Assembly: GCA_030431255.1 (NCBI GenBank) | Contig: JAUIJL010000002.1 | Location: 248,001 to 312,000 of the forward strand | Direction: 5' to 3' | DNA: 64,000 nucleotides | Source of the DNA: Thermoanaerobaculia bacterium | GTDB lineage: Bacteria > Acidobacteriota > Thermoanaerobaculia > Multivoradales > J023 | Shown: piece by piece, positions 9,035 to 18,011 of the stretch | Position numbering within the stretch: the stretch's first letter is position 1 | Layout: every line of letters begins with the position of its first letter | Notes under the pieces: generated by a model | What the model was told of the DNA's origin: nothing | The model's database searches: none | Seen by the model: the letters and a program-made list of their open reading frames with translations, nothing else | Position numbers and translations under genes: made by a program

Positions 9035-9757
9035 ATGTGGAGCCCAAGCGATCCCAGGCGCCGCGATCTCGGCATCTCCCGCGGCCTCGAGCGCAGTATC
9101 CGCCTAGTCTTTTGGGCGGCTTGCTGCTCCGTCTTGGTCTTGGCCGTTTGGCTGCCGTGGTCTGAGTGGACCGAGCCCACCCGCCGGCCGGCAGAAGCCC
9201 CACCCAGGGGCGACGGAGCCGCCCACGAATCGTCCGACCGAGCCACCGAGACACCGAAACCCAGCTCTCCGAGCCGTGTCCCCAACCACAAAACCGCTCC
9301 AAGCGGGCTTCAAGGCCTTGCCGGAAAGTTGGCGGTACCGGTGGCCGGGGTCCGCCCCAGTGAGCTTTCCGACACCTTCACCGACCCGCGGAGCGGCGGT
9401 AGAACCCATCTGGCCCTGGACATCATGGCACCGAGGAATACGCCGGTTTTGGCCGTCACCGACGGATACGTCAAGAAGCTCTTTCTGAGCAAACCCGGCG
9501 GCATCACCCTCTATCAATTCGATCCAGACGAGACCTACAGCTTCTACTACGCCCACCTCGAACGCTATGCCGAGGGGCTGAAGGAGGGAGATGCGATTCG
9601 TCGAGGTCAGCTCATTGGATATGTGGGCAGCAGCGGCAACGCTCCGGACCATGCCCCACACCTCCACTTTTCGATTTCCAAGCTCGGCGAGGACAAACGC
9701 TGGTGGGAGGGAGATCCCATCAACCCGTTTCCACTTCTCAGCTCCGGTGGAGCTTGA
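9035..9757 (+). CDS. M23 family metallopeptidase (LytM-like), membrane-anchored
   Basis: 240 residues. One transmembrane anchor near residues 22-45 is followed by a Pro/Ser-rich linker and a LytM/peptidase M23 domain from about 90. The zinc ligands are complete: His125 and Asp129 in HLALD, and His209/His211 in PHLHF. Members cleave peptidoglycan peptide bridges, or activate amidases when degenerate; here the site looks active. A reading frame continues upstream into the preceding gene, but the ATG at 9035, just after that gene's stop, fits an operon and the anchor. A perfect 7-bp hairpin with a 5-base loop (9752-9758 with 9764-9770) overlaps the stop codon. Confidence 0.88.
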   Translation: MWSPSDPRRRDLGISRGLERSIRLVFWAACCSVLVLAVWLPWSEWTEPTRRPAEAPPRGDGAAHESSDRATETPKPSSPSRVPNHKTAPSGLQGLAGKLAVPVAGVRPSELSDTFTDPRSGGRTHLALDIMAPRNTPVLAVTDGYVKKLFLSKPGGITLYQFDPDETYSFYYAHLERYAEGLKEGDAIRRGQLIGYVGSSGNAPDHAPHLHFSISKLGEDKRWWEGDPINPFPLLSSGGA

Positions 9758-9929
9758 ACAATTTTCAAGCCCGCGTGTAAAAGCTACCCGCGAGAGGCGC
9801 TCGGCACCAAGGATAGAAACAGCCGAAAAAGGTTCTGAAGACCGTTCCCAAGGGCCCAAAGGCGACCCGAAGGCCGAAAAAGCCTCCGGATACGGAAGCC
9901 GGCACGGTTCTTGTTACTACCTAACTATT

Positions 9930-11843
9930 ATGCGCGACAACACCTCTTCCCATCGGCCCATCTTCCTTCATGCCAACCCCGCGAAAAAAGCGCTGCCGAA
10001 AAAAGCGGTTCTCGTGGCGGTTGTGATTGTCTTTTCGATGATCACCGCGGTGTTGACCGCTGTGACCCTTACGGATCAAGACCCGGCGACTCTCTCGGCC
10101 TTCCCCGGTCCCCTGGCTTCCATCATGGACATCCCGTCTCTGCTGCCCGAGGAGCAAGCCGGACAATTCGCCGAGTTTTTCGATCGCAGCTCGGAAGATC
10201 TCGTGGCCGCCGCGGCCTCGAGCCCGTCGGATCGAGAGCGTCTCCTCGACGAAAGCCGAGCGATCTACGAAAATCGCCGCTATCGCTTGGCGTGGACCGG
10301 CGGCGCCGGACCGATTTTGCAACGAGCCCGGGCTTTTCTCACGCTATTGAATCAACCCGATCGCCACGGCTTGGATCCACGGGACTACCGAGCCGACGAG
10401 CTGGCCCGAGACGTCAAGAGCTTGGAGCTGAACCGAGACCCCGCGCCCGAGGATCGTTTTTCCCTGGAGCTGCGGCTGACCATGGCCTTGATCGACTTCA
10501 CCCGCGACCTTCACGGCGGCCGCATCGAGGCCGTGCAGCTGACCGAGTGGCATAAAGATCCGACACCGGTGGACGTGGCCGACTTGGTGACCCAGGCTTT
10601 GGCCGCCGAGGATCGTCGCCAGCTGGCTTATCGCCTCGAGCCGACCCATGAGCCCTATCGCCGGCTCGCCGCCCGAGCGGTGGACTATCGACGGTTGGTC
10701 GACGACGGCGGTTGGTCGACCCTTCCCCACACCGATACCCTCGAATCGGGAGACACCGTGGAGCCGGAGCTCTACACAGCTTTAGTCGATCGCTTGCTCG
10801 CCGAAGGCGATCTCACCTCAGAGGCGCTGAAGCGATCCCAATCCGCGACCGAAGGCTCGCTGCCCCGCTACGACGCGGAGCTCAGCCAAGCCGTGGCAAA
10901 CTTTCAGCGCCGTCACGGCTTGGACGTCGACGGCAAGCTTGGAAAAGCCACCCGAGCCGCCATGAACGTCTCCGCCGCCGAGCGACTGAGACAGATCGAG
11001 GCCAACTTGGAGCGGTGGCGTTGGCTGCCCCACGAGCTGCCCGCTGACCGGATCGAGGTCAACGTGCCGGCATTCGAGCTGCGTGGCTACCGCGATGGCA
11101 AGCCCGAGATCGAAATGGCCGTGGCCGTGGGCAAGCCGGATTGGGCGACGCCGATTTTCGAAGCCGAGGTGCTCTACGCTGAGGTCAACCCATATTGGAA
11201 CGTGCCCGAATCGATCGCCGTCGACGAGGTCCTGCCCGCGCTGCGCAAAGACCCGACCTATCTCGAACAAGAAAATATGGAAGTGGTGCCCGGCTGGGCT
11301 GTTGAGCAGGAGCTCACGGATTTGGCCGACATCGACTGGAACAATCCCGGCACCTACGGCGCGGATTATCGAATTCGTCAACGCCCGGGCCACGGCAACG
11401 CCTTAGGTCAGATCAAATTCATCTTCCCCAATCGCCACAACATCTACCTACACGACACCCCCGCCCAAAAAGCCTTCGAAAAGGCCGACCGGGCCGTCAG
11501 CCACGGGTGCGTGCGGGTCGCGGATCCCCTGAGGTTGGCGGACTTTCTTTTCGCGGGTGAAACGCTGGCCGAAGTGAGAGCGAGCCTGGGCAGCGACGAG
11601 CCGCAACAGGTCCATCTCGAAAAACCCATCCCGGTCATGCTCCACTATTGGACCGCCTTCGTCGACGACGACGGACGCATGAGCTTCCGCGAGGATCTTT
11701 ACGGCCTCGACGGCGAGGTGGGCGTGCTGTTGGCCGACGTCTCCAACCCGGTCCTGAAGCCGGCGACCATCGATGAGCCCGCCCGCCGATCCGTGGCCCA
11801 GGCCAAGGGCGTTCAAGCGATGGCGGTCACCACCGCGCCTTGA
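9930..11843 (+). CDS. YcbB/LdtD-like L,D-transpeptidase
   Basis: 637 residues from the ATG at 9930, chosen because it gives a basic N-terminus and one anchor helix (about 25-50). The frame is open further upstream without a better start. The order is anchor, helical scaffold region (about 100-290), PG_binding_1 domain (YDAELSQAVANFQRRHGLDV, about 310-350), then the YkuD catalytic domain split by an insertion, with His508 (YLHDTP) and Cys527 (SHGCVRV). This order and length are those of the E. coli YcbB class. The role is 3-3 cross-linking of peptidoglycan in the periplasm. The 3' end overlaps the convergent M15 gene by 17 bases. It is the second L,D-transpeptidase within 4 kb. Confidence 0.87.
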   Translation: MRDNTSSHRPIFLHANPAKKALPKKAVLVAVVIVFSMITAVLTAVTLTDQDPATLSAFPGPLASIMDIPSLLPEEQAGQFAEFFDRSSEDLVAAAASSPSDRERLLDESRAIYENRRYRLAWTGGAGPILQRARAFLTLLNQPDRHGLDPRDYRADELARDVKSLELNRDPAPEDRFSLELRLTMALIDFTRDLHGGRIEAVQLTEWHKDPTPVDVADLVTQALAAEDRRQLAYRLEPTHEPYRRLAARAVDYRRLVDDGGWSTLPHTDTLESGDTVEPELYTALVDRLLAEGDLTSEALKRSQSATEGSLPRYDAELSQAVANFQRRHGLDVDGKLGKATRAAMNVSAAERLRQIEANLERWRWLPHELPADRIEVNVPAFELRGYRDGKPEIEMAVAVGKPDWATPIFEAEVLYAEVNPYWNVPESIAVDEVLPALRKDPTYLEQENMEVVPGWAVEQELTDLADIDWNNPGTYGADYRIRQRPGHGNALGQIKFIFPNRHNIYLHDTPAQKAFEKADRAVSHGCVRVADPLRLADFLFAGETLAEVRASLGSDEPQQVHLEKPIPVMLHYWTAFVDDDGRMSFREDLYGLDGEVGVLLADVSNPVLKPATIDEPARRSVAQAKGVQAMAVTTAP

Positions 11844-12984
11844 ATCCTCGGGTATCGACGTGAATGAAGGGTCCGCGGTGCGGTTTCGCGCCGTAGAGCC
11901 CCAGCCCGCCGATGTACGGCTTATACCAAATGCTTTGGTAGCTCTGATTGATGATCGCCGCCATCATCTGCGCATCGGCCCGATTGGATTTGCCGTCACC
12001 GTTGAGATCGTCCATCCGGCCGTCCTCGTCGCGATCGATATAAATATCGGCGGCATCACCGTAGACGTGACGGCTGTAACGGGTGGAATTGCCGATGGCG
12101 CGGTTGTAATGCGGAGTCCGAAATCCGCTCAGCACCGCGAAGGTGGTGGTTTCCAGGCCGGCGGCGTTCATCTTCTCCAACAACAGCTCCAATTTGAGCA
12201 ACAGCCGCTCGTGCACGATGACGAATTTCGGATAGCTCGAATCTTGTTTGCACAAAAATTGCCGCAGCTGAAAATGGGGTGACAACCACAGGTCTTCCAT
12301 CTCGCGCGTGACCCGGATCAATCCCTTCGGGGTCTCGTATTTCGGATTGTTGCGCAGGGGAATCCGCTCATATTTGCCGATTCGATAACCCCCGAATCGA
12401 TCCTCACCGGAGTAAGGCACCATCACCAGGGCCTGCAGACGCAGAGTGGTGTCGGAGTGGAGCTCCGTGAGATAGAACGAATACACCCCCGGCTCCTCGG
12501 GCACCTCCCACAGCCATTCGTCTGCGTCCTCACGGATCAGCCGACCGTCCAAGGAGCAGGCCGAGAATTGGCTGCCCCGGTTGCTGAACACGGCTTCGAT
12601 TTCCAGCTCTTGGCCCGGCATCGCCAACACCGACATCAACCGATATGGGATCACCTCGTCCTTGACCTGAATCGAGAAGGTCACGCTTTCGCGCTGATAA
12701 GGCTTCTTGAGATCCGGCTGCTCAAAACCGGTGATCACGTCCATGCCGCACATATCTCCAACCTCGGGAGCCGACGGTTGGTCGGTGGTTCGCGGTGTAA
12801 CGGGTTGGCCCGGTAGGGTGGCCTTCTCCGGAGGGGGATCCTGACCGGCTTGCTCCGCGGCAGGCTCCTGGCCGGCTTGAGGCTCGCCCCAGGCCGCAGC
12901 CCCGAAGAACCCGGCCGACTTGATGGCCCAAAGCATGGTCAAGAAGACCGTCACGGCAAGAAAAGAGCGAAAGATCAACGTCAT
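11827..12984 (-). CDS. M15 family D-Ala-D-Ala carboxypeptidase-like protein
   Basis: 385 residues with an N-terminal anchor or signal (about 5-28), a Pro/Gln-rich linker, a beta-rich middle region with no assignment, and a C-terminal peptidase M15 domain (about 240-385). Zinc-site residues are His306 and Asp313 in SRHVYGDAAD and His375 in PFIHVD. Inside the domain, just after the first two ligands, sits an Asp-rich segment with two EF-hand-like loops (DRDEDGRMDD and DLNGDGKSN), suggesting calcium binding. Family knowledge points to trimming of peptidoglycan stem peptides in the periplasm. It converges with, and overlaps, the YcbB-like gene. Confidence 0.82.
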   Translation of the reverse strand: MTLIFRSFLAVTVFLTMLWAIKSAGFFGAAAWGEPQAGQEPAAEQAGQDPPPEKATLPGQPVTPRTTDQPSAPEVGDMCGMDVITGFEQPDLKKPYQRESVTFSIQVKDEVIPYRLMSVLAMPGQELEIEAVFSNRGSQFSACSLDGRLIREDADEWLWEVPEEPGVYSFYLTELHSDTTLRLQALVMVPYSGEDRFGGYRIGKYERIPLRNNPKYETPKGLIRVTREMEDLWLSPHFQLRQFLCKQDSSYPKFVIVHERLLLKLELLLEKMNAAGLETTTFAVLSGFRTPHYNRAIGNSTRYSRHVYGDAADIYIDRDEDGRMDDLNGDGKSNRADAQMMAAIINQSYQSIWYKPYIGGLGLYGAKPHRGPFIHVDTRGFKARW

Positions 12985-13100
12985 CTAGGTCACCATCCAA
13001 ATCAATTGTGAAAAATAGGTCGGCACAGAGGGTTGGAGAGCGAAAGCAGCACTCACGCCGACGGCTCGGATCCGATGGATCTGCCGAGCCGCCCGGGGAA

Positions 13101-13202
13101 CGGTTTGCTCAGAGACACGGTCTGCCCAAGGGCTCGGTCTGCACAGAGACACGGTCTGCACAGAGACACGGTCTGCACAGAGACACGGTCTGCTCAGGGG
13201 GG
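13101..13202. repeat. 17-bp minisatellite, six copies
   Basis: Six head-to-tail 17-base units starting at 13101, 13118, 13135, 13152, 13169 and 13186. Units 3-5 are identical (CGGTCTGCACAGAGACA); units 1, 2 and 6 are diverged. The period is not a multiple of three, and the last unit runs into the stop codon of the gene ending at 13194. It lies in the gap between that gene and the M15 peptidase gene downstream of it. Confidence 0.9.
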
Positions 13203-13973
13203 AGTCGTCAAGTCCCAAGCCGTCGTGTCACCGGATTCAAATCCGTCCACAAACACGCAGGATGCGCTGGGACAGACCTCTAGGCAAAGCAGCGGCTCGT
13301 TGCCGGTATTCTCCCGGGTGGCGAAACGCAAAGCGGTGCCGCTGGACGTCTCGTCACCGGTCAACATCCAACCGAAATTGGCCGCCGGAGTGTCCAGCCA
13401 ATTCTGCGCATCGGCCGCCGTCGCTGCAGACTGCCAGGCATAGGTGCCCGGAACGGCCCCGTTGACCACGATGGCGACCAGCGCAGTGGGATCGAAATCG
13501 CCGCCGAGGGTGGTCCAATTGGCGGTGTTGAAGAAGGTATTCACCCAGGTGGCGTCGTTGGTGGTGGCCGCTCCGCCACCCCCTTCACCCATAGGGGCCA
13601 GACTGGTACCTTCGCCCCAGTCTGAGGTCACCGTGTGCAGCTCAATGGAGTGCACACCGCTGCTGTTGGGTTGGTTCAACACAAGCTGAAGGGTTGCATT
13701 GACGACGGTCGATCCCGGGCTCACCGCGCCGGCGACATCGAAGTGAACGAGGCCCCGGCGGATCTCATCCGAGCCTTGGCCGGTTCGTCCCGCGAAAAGG
13801 AAGTTTCCAGCGCCGTTGCTCAGGGTTCCCGAGCTGTTTTCATAGAGAGTGTTGTCGCGGTCCGCGGTGATCGAGACCGTGCCCGCCGGGCATTGTGCCC
13901 AAGCACTGCTCGCGCCGACGAGCAAACCACCGAAGATAGCGACCGATAGGACCCTGGGAAGGCTAATGCGCAT
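13194..13973 (-). CDS. Secreted DNRLRE-like domain protein with C-terminal DGFES tag
   Basis: 259 residues. AAGGAG lies upstream of the ATG. A clean signal peptide ends near SSAWAQ. The body (ITADRDNTLYEN ... GLVHFDVAG ... VVNATLQLVLNQ ... WVNTFFNTANWTT) matches the DNRLRE/CBM96-like beta-sandwich that occurs on extracellular proteins. The end, CVFVDGFESGDTTAWD, is the same tag as on the products at 4050 and 40687. No catalytic motif is seen; it is probably an extracellular structural or carbohydrate-binding protein. The stop codon lies inside a 17-bp minisatellite. Confidence 0.78.
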   Translation of the reverse strand: MRISLPRVLSVAIFGGLLVGASSAWAQCPAGTVSITADRDNTLYENSSGTLSNGAGNFLFAGRTGQGSDEIRRGLVHFDVAGAVSPGSTVVNATLQLVLNQPNSSGVHSIELHTVTSDWGEGTSLAPMGEGGGGAATTNDATWVNTFFNTANWTTLGGDFDPTALVAIVVNGAVPGTYAWQSAATAADAQNWLDTPAANFGWMLTGDETSSGTALRFATRENTGNEPLLCLEVCPSASCVFVDGFESGDTTAWDLTTPP

Positions 13974-14117
13974 GTCTTTTCTCCTTGGAGGTCATGGGCA
14001 GAACCTACCACGGCGGGCCGTGGGTCGGCCCGTGGCGGCTGTGACCTTGGAGAATAGCGGGGCACCTCCGGCGGAGCAAGACCTCAAGAGCTTCAGGATC
14101 CGGAGCCGAGCCGGTCG

Positions 14118-16223
14118 TCAGCCGAAACGACGCTTCCACCAGCTCAGCTTTTGCTCCTGCCCAGGCCGACGCTCGTAGTGAGTGGGGAACGGCAGCTCCC
14201 CCGGCTCCCCCAGATCCCCAGGGTCCGCCGGGAGCTCGGTTCGATCCGAGCCCGCGAAGGTGAATGCCTCGAGCTGAGCCAAGCCATGGTCGCGGGCCAC
14301 GGCGTCCAAGCGTTGCTTGCGCTCCATGTGACGAAGCATCCACGCGATGTGCTGCCGTGTCTCGGACCACAGCTCGCCCTCTTGGAGCTGTCTGGACCGA
14401 TCCACGGGCGACGGCAGAAGCGAAGCCAAGAACACCGACTCCGCGGGGGATAAGTCCAAAGGATGTCGTCCGAAGTAGTAGGTGGCGGCATCGCGGACGC
14501 CGAAGACACCGGGCCCCAGCTCCACCACGTTCACATAGAGCTCCAAGATCTCTTGTTTGCTGAAATGGCGCTCCAACCACCAGGTCGCCAACACCTCCTG
14601 AGCCTTGCGGGCGACGGTTTTGTCGCGGGTCAGGAAGAGGTTTTTCGACAGCTGCATGCTCAGGGTGCTGGCACCGAAAGCGAAACGGCCGGCACCTAGA
14701 TTCCGTTCCAAAGCGCTCTCCACGGCGTAGGTCGCAAACCCGGAGTGGCGGAAGAATCCCGCGTCTTCAGACGCCAGCACCGCGTGCAAGAAGAAAGGGC
14801 TCACTTCCTCGATAGCCGTCCAAGCCTCGGTTCCCGGACCCGTCTCGAAAATGTGCACGACTTCACCGTCGTGTCCCCGGGTCGTTTGCCGAAAGGCAGC
14901 TCGGAGATCGTCCGGATGGGGCAACGGTCCCGATTCCACGAAACGACAGCGATCGTCGACGTCGATGTCGAGCTCCGTGGCTTTGGGGCTGCGGCTGTCG
15001 AGCTCCAGCAGCAGAGATCCCGCCAGCTTGCCTTCGAGCTCCATCCCTTTGAAGTCTCCGAGCAAACCGGCGGGCGCGGCTCGGATCAGCTCGGCGCAAT
15101 CGGATTGGGGCAGCTCAGCGCTCGCTTCGAGTCGCCAACCCTCGTTCCAGGAGCCGCTGACGTCGAGCGCGGCTTCCACACCCTCACGGGACCAGCGAGA
15201 TCCCAAGAGCTCGAATCGCGACTCGGAAAAATCCACCACCGCGGCGCCTTCACCGCGCACCGACAGATCCCTCAATGGCTGGTCGGCCAGCACTTCTGAA
15301 TCCAGGTGCAGACCCGCGACTTGAGCAAGGCCTTCGGCGGTCAGACGACGGGTGGAGCCGTCGGCGCGTACTCGGGCTCGGCCGGAGGACCGGATCTCCT
15401 CTGGCTCGACCACCGGCAGCTGCGGAAAGCGACGTAAAAGCTCCGCGACGGGCAGGTCGGACCAGCCGACCGTTCCGTGGGCGGACAGCTCCCCGAGATT
15501 CGCTCGCAAATCCCAATCGAGCCGACCGTCGTCGTGCCGGGCCTGGCCCTCGAGCTCGAATTCCCTCGCGCCACGGCGGGTGACGCCGCTTCGGTCGACG
15601 CTCAAAATCCCACGGATCTCGCCGTTCTCGATCAGCCTGAGATCGGCCTGGACCACTTCCAGGTGGGCGTCGTCTTGCAGCAAACGAAACCACCGGTCGA
15701 GGGAGCCGAGGCCTGAGGTCTGCTCGATCTCCGGCTCCGACTCGACCTCGGGCCCGGAGCTGAGAAGATCTCGCCATGCGGCCACCCTTGATGCGGCAGC
15801 GGGATGATCGAGATCAAAGGTCAGCTGGGCGCCGTCGATCCGAATCCGTTCGAGGGCCCCTTCCCTGCGCTGTGCCAAATCCGTCAAATCACCCATGACT
15901 CGCAGGCGATCAATCTGTAGCTCTAAATCGCCCTCCGGGCTGCTCAGCGAAAGATCCGTCAGAGCCACCGAGCGGCGTCCCATCTCCAAGTCGTTGAGCT
16001 CGAGGTCGAGGCCGAATCTGTCTTCCAGACGCTCTTCCAGCTCCTCGGCCAATAAACCCGGGGTGACGCTCCAACCCGCGAGCAGACCCACCAGAATCAG
16101 TGCCCCGACGGCTCCAACAGCCAGCGGACGGCGATGATCCGAGAAGAAACGATGGAGACGTGACCGCAGCTCAGGACGGTGAGACGCGGCGGCGAGTTGG
16201 TGCTTGGGCAATTGGGTGCTCAT
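14118..16223 (-). CDS. GT51 peptidoglycan glycosyltransferase fused to AsmA-like region
   Basis: 701 residues from the ATG at 16223 (an in-frame ATG 24 bases upstream is possible). One transmembrane helix (about 36-55) is followed by roughly 400 residues of beta-rich sequence resembling AsmA/DUF748 proteins (LELNDLEMGRRSVALTDLSL, LQIDRLRV). The C-terminal domain (about 474-640) is a GT51 transglycosylase with the catalytic motif ASEDAGFFRHSG and further motifs GASTLSMQLSKNLFL and KAQEVLATWWLE. No transpeptidase domain follows, so it is a monofunctional lipid II polymerase, or a related enzyme, carrying an envelope-spanning or lipid-transfer-like module. The neighbouring cell-wall genes support a wall role. 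The fusion is unusual compared with short MtgA proteins. Confidence 0.82.
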   Translation of the reverse strand: MSTQLPKHQLAAASHRPELRSRLHRFFSDHRRPLAVGAVGALILVGLLAGWSVTPGLLAEELEERLEDRFGLDLELNDLEMGRRSVALTDLSLSSPEGDLELQIDRLRVMGDLTDLAQRREGALERIRIDGAQLTFDLDHPAAASRVAAWRDLLSSGPEVESEPEIEQTSGLGSLDRWFRLLQDDAHLEVVQADLRLIENGEIRGILSVDRSGVTRRGAREFELEGQARHDDGRLDWDLRANLGELSAHGTVGWSDLPVAELLRRFPQLPVVEPEEIRSSGRARVRADGSTRRLTAEGLAQVAGLHLDSEVLADQPLRDLSVRGEGAAVVDFSESRFELLGSRWSREGVEAALDVSGSWNEGWRLEASAELPQSDCAELIRAAPAGLLGDFKGMELEGKLAGSLLLELDSRSPKATELDIDVDDRCRFVESGPLPHPDDLRAAFRQTTRGHDGEVVHIFETGPGTEAWTAIEEVSPFFLHAVLASEDAGFFRHSGFATYAVESALERNLGAGRFAFGASTLSMQLSKNLFLTRDKTVARKAQEVLATWWLERHFSKQEILELYVNVVELGPGVFGVRDAATYYFGRHPLDLSPAESVFLASLLPSPVDRSRQLQEGELWSETRQHIAWMLRHMERKQRLDAVARDHGLAQLEAFTFAGSDRTELPADPGDLGEPGELPFPTHYERRPGQEQKLSWWKRRFG

Positions 16224-16422
16224 ACGCTTAGTTTCAGCAAGAACCAAGCCAGGTCACACCTCAGGTCTCAAATGAGGCCACACAAGACCTTAGCGCTGCC
16301 GCGGCGCTCGATCCGCTCTGACGGCACGGAAGATCTTACAAAGCCGGGTAACAATTACACAGCCACTACAGGACCGCCGTGCCGCGTACACCCGGTGCGC
16401 CGGTCCCTACTGGCTTTCCCTA

Positions 16423-17874
16423 TTACGGAGCCGCTTTGCCCTCTTCTGTGGAGCCACCTTCTGTGGAGCCACCTTCTGGCGAGCCGTCTGCCGCAGAGCC
16501 TTCCCCCGAAGCGCCATACGCGACGTCGAGGATGGCCGAGACATCGCAGCTCGGCACTGCCTTTTTGACCAGGAAGGTGGAGTCGAGCCCCCGCTTCAGC
16601 TGGTCATGGGATTGACCGCTGACGCAGTCCAACATCGTCGCGGCTGACGCATGGCACCCGTAGGCATTCCTGAAGGAATAACAGCTCGACCAATCACTAG
16701 TGGCCGAAAGGGGCACCTCGGTGTAGTGAGTGACGAAATCCTGGAGGCCGAACGTGCTGCCACGATCGTAGTACACGGTTTTGAAGCCGGGATTCTGACC
16801 ATGATTGGGCGAGATTCCGGGCGCCGACACGGCCAGACCAAAGAGCCCTTGGGGACCGTGCAGCATGCGAAGCTCGTCCATGTGGGTGTGGCTGGTGAGC
16901 ACGCCGACGATCTGCTTCGGGTCTTTGCTCAGCAGCTCGAGGAAGGTGTCTTGCTGATTCGAGTCGGACCACATGACCCCTTTGTGGACCCCTTCGCTGG
17001 TGCAATAACGATCGTTGCCCGGCGGGATGTGCATGCCGATCAACACCTTCTCCCCGGAGGCGTCCGACAGCTGGTCGCCGAGCCAGGTGAGCTGATCGTC
17101 GCCCTGGTCCTGTCGCCCGCTCCAGCCGTCGCCGCAGCTGTTGGTGCTGAACATGACGGTATTCATCATGATCAATCGAAGCTTGTGGTCGGTGGTGGGA
17201 TAGGCCGAGTAATAGCCCAGATCCCGATGGCTATCGTCGATGATGCAGGGTTGTCCCGAGACCGCCGAGCAAGATTGGGCGTTGATTCCGGGCCAATCCG
17301 CTTCATGTCCCGCATCCTCGGAATAGGGCACTTTCAGGCCTGTCTTCTGGTCGGAAAACTCGCAATAGTCCCCTTCCAAAGAGTCGTTATTGCCCGGCAA
17401 GTAGAACAAGGGAATCGCCGGCGGGGCTTGCGCGATCGAACGCAGGCCCCCGAGCACCAAACCGATGTCTTGATCGTGGTCGGTCGTCGGAGTCGCATTG
17501 CTGTGGGCTGGAAGATCGCCGAGGTAAACCACGAAGTCCGGTGGATTCGGACCTTGCAGCCGAGCCGTGATCCCAGTCTGCGCCAACTTCCACAAATCTT
17601 TGCCGGTATCCTCTTTGTCGGCGCTGACCGGCCGCTGCTCGTTGAGATGAATGTCGGACACCACCAAGAAGTTGGGGCCCGAGGGCTCGATGCAGGTGTC
17701 CGCGATCGGTACCGCAGGCTCCGACTCAGCCGATTCCGACTCAGCTGTCGAGGTCGTTCCGTCGTCGCTGGGAGCGCATGCTCCGAGCATCAGGCAGAGG
17801 ATCGGCACGATCCACATTGCGAAATTCAAGACGATGGGTTTCACGGACGAACGGTCTGCGTGGCTTGCATCCAT
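16423..17874 (-). CDS. Acid-sphingomyelinase-like metallophosphoesterase lipoprotein
   Basis: 483 residues from the ATG at 17874, chosen because it places a lipoprotein signal (ILCLMLGAC) near the N-terminus; the frame is open 26 codons further up. Calcineurin-type metal motifs are in order: VVSDIHLNE, YLGDLPAH, PGNNDSLEG (the usual GNH/D variant), GMHIPPG and TSHTHMDE. The order and the Cys content resemble acid-sphingomyelinase-like phosphodiesterases. It is probably anchored in the outer or inner membrane facing the periplasm or exterior and hydrolyses a phosphodiester; the substrate is unknown. The C-terminus has a Gly/Ser/Thr/Glu tail encoded by three 15-base tandem units (16443-16487). 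Confidence 0.82.
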   Translation of the reverse strand: MDASHADRSSVKPIVLNFAMWIVPILCLMLGACAPSDDGTTSTAESESAESEPAVPIADTCIEPSGPNFLVVSDIHLNEQRPVSADKEDTGKDLWKLAQTGITARLQGPNPPDFVVYLGDLPAHSNATPTTDHDQDIGLVLGGLRSIAQAPPAIPLFYLPGNNDSLEGDYCEFSDQKTGLKVPYSEDAGHEADWPGINAQSCSAVSGQPCIIDDSHRDLGYYSAYPTTDHKLRLIMMNTVMFSTNSCGDGWSGRQDQGDDQLTWLGDQLSDASGEKVLIGMHIPPGNDRYCTSEGVHKGVMWSDSNQQDTFLELLSKDPKQIVGVLTSHTHMDELRMLHGPQGLFGLAVSAPGISPNHGQNPGFKTVYYDRGSTFGLQDFVTHYTEVPLSATSDWSSCYSFRNAYGCHASAATMLDCVSGQSHDQLKRGLDSTFLVKKAVPSCDVSAILDVAYGASGEGSAADGSPEGGSTEGGSTEEGKAAP

Positions 17875-18011
17875 GGCAGCTCCTTTCGGCTCACACGGGT
17901 CGTTGAGCTCGCCGGCGGTCGTTCTATGGAGACCGACTGGGTTGAGAATCACTTTTGTCGGTATCTTAACCCGATCCCTGTCGATCCCTACCCCACGCGG
18001 AATCCGCCGAA

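Noticed and set aside
13101-13202. Possible CRISPR or multi-site operator
   Set aside because: The 17-base units are directly abutting without spacers, so this is a minisatellite.
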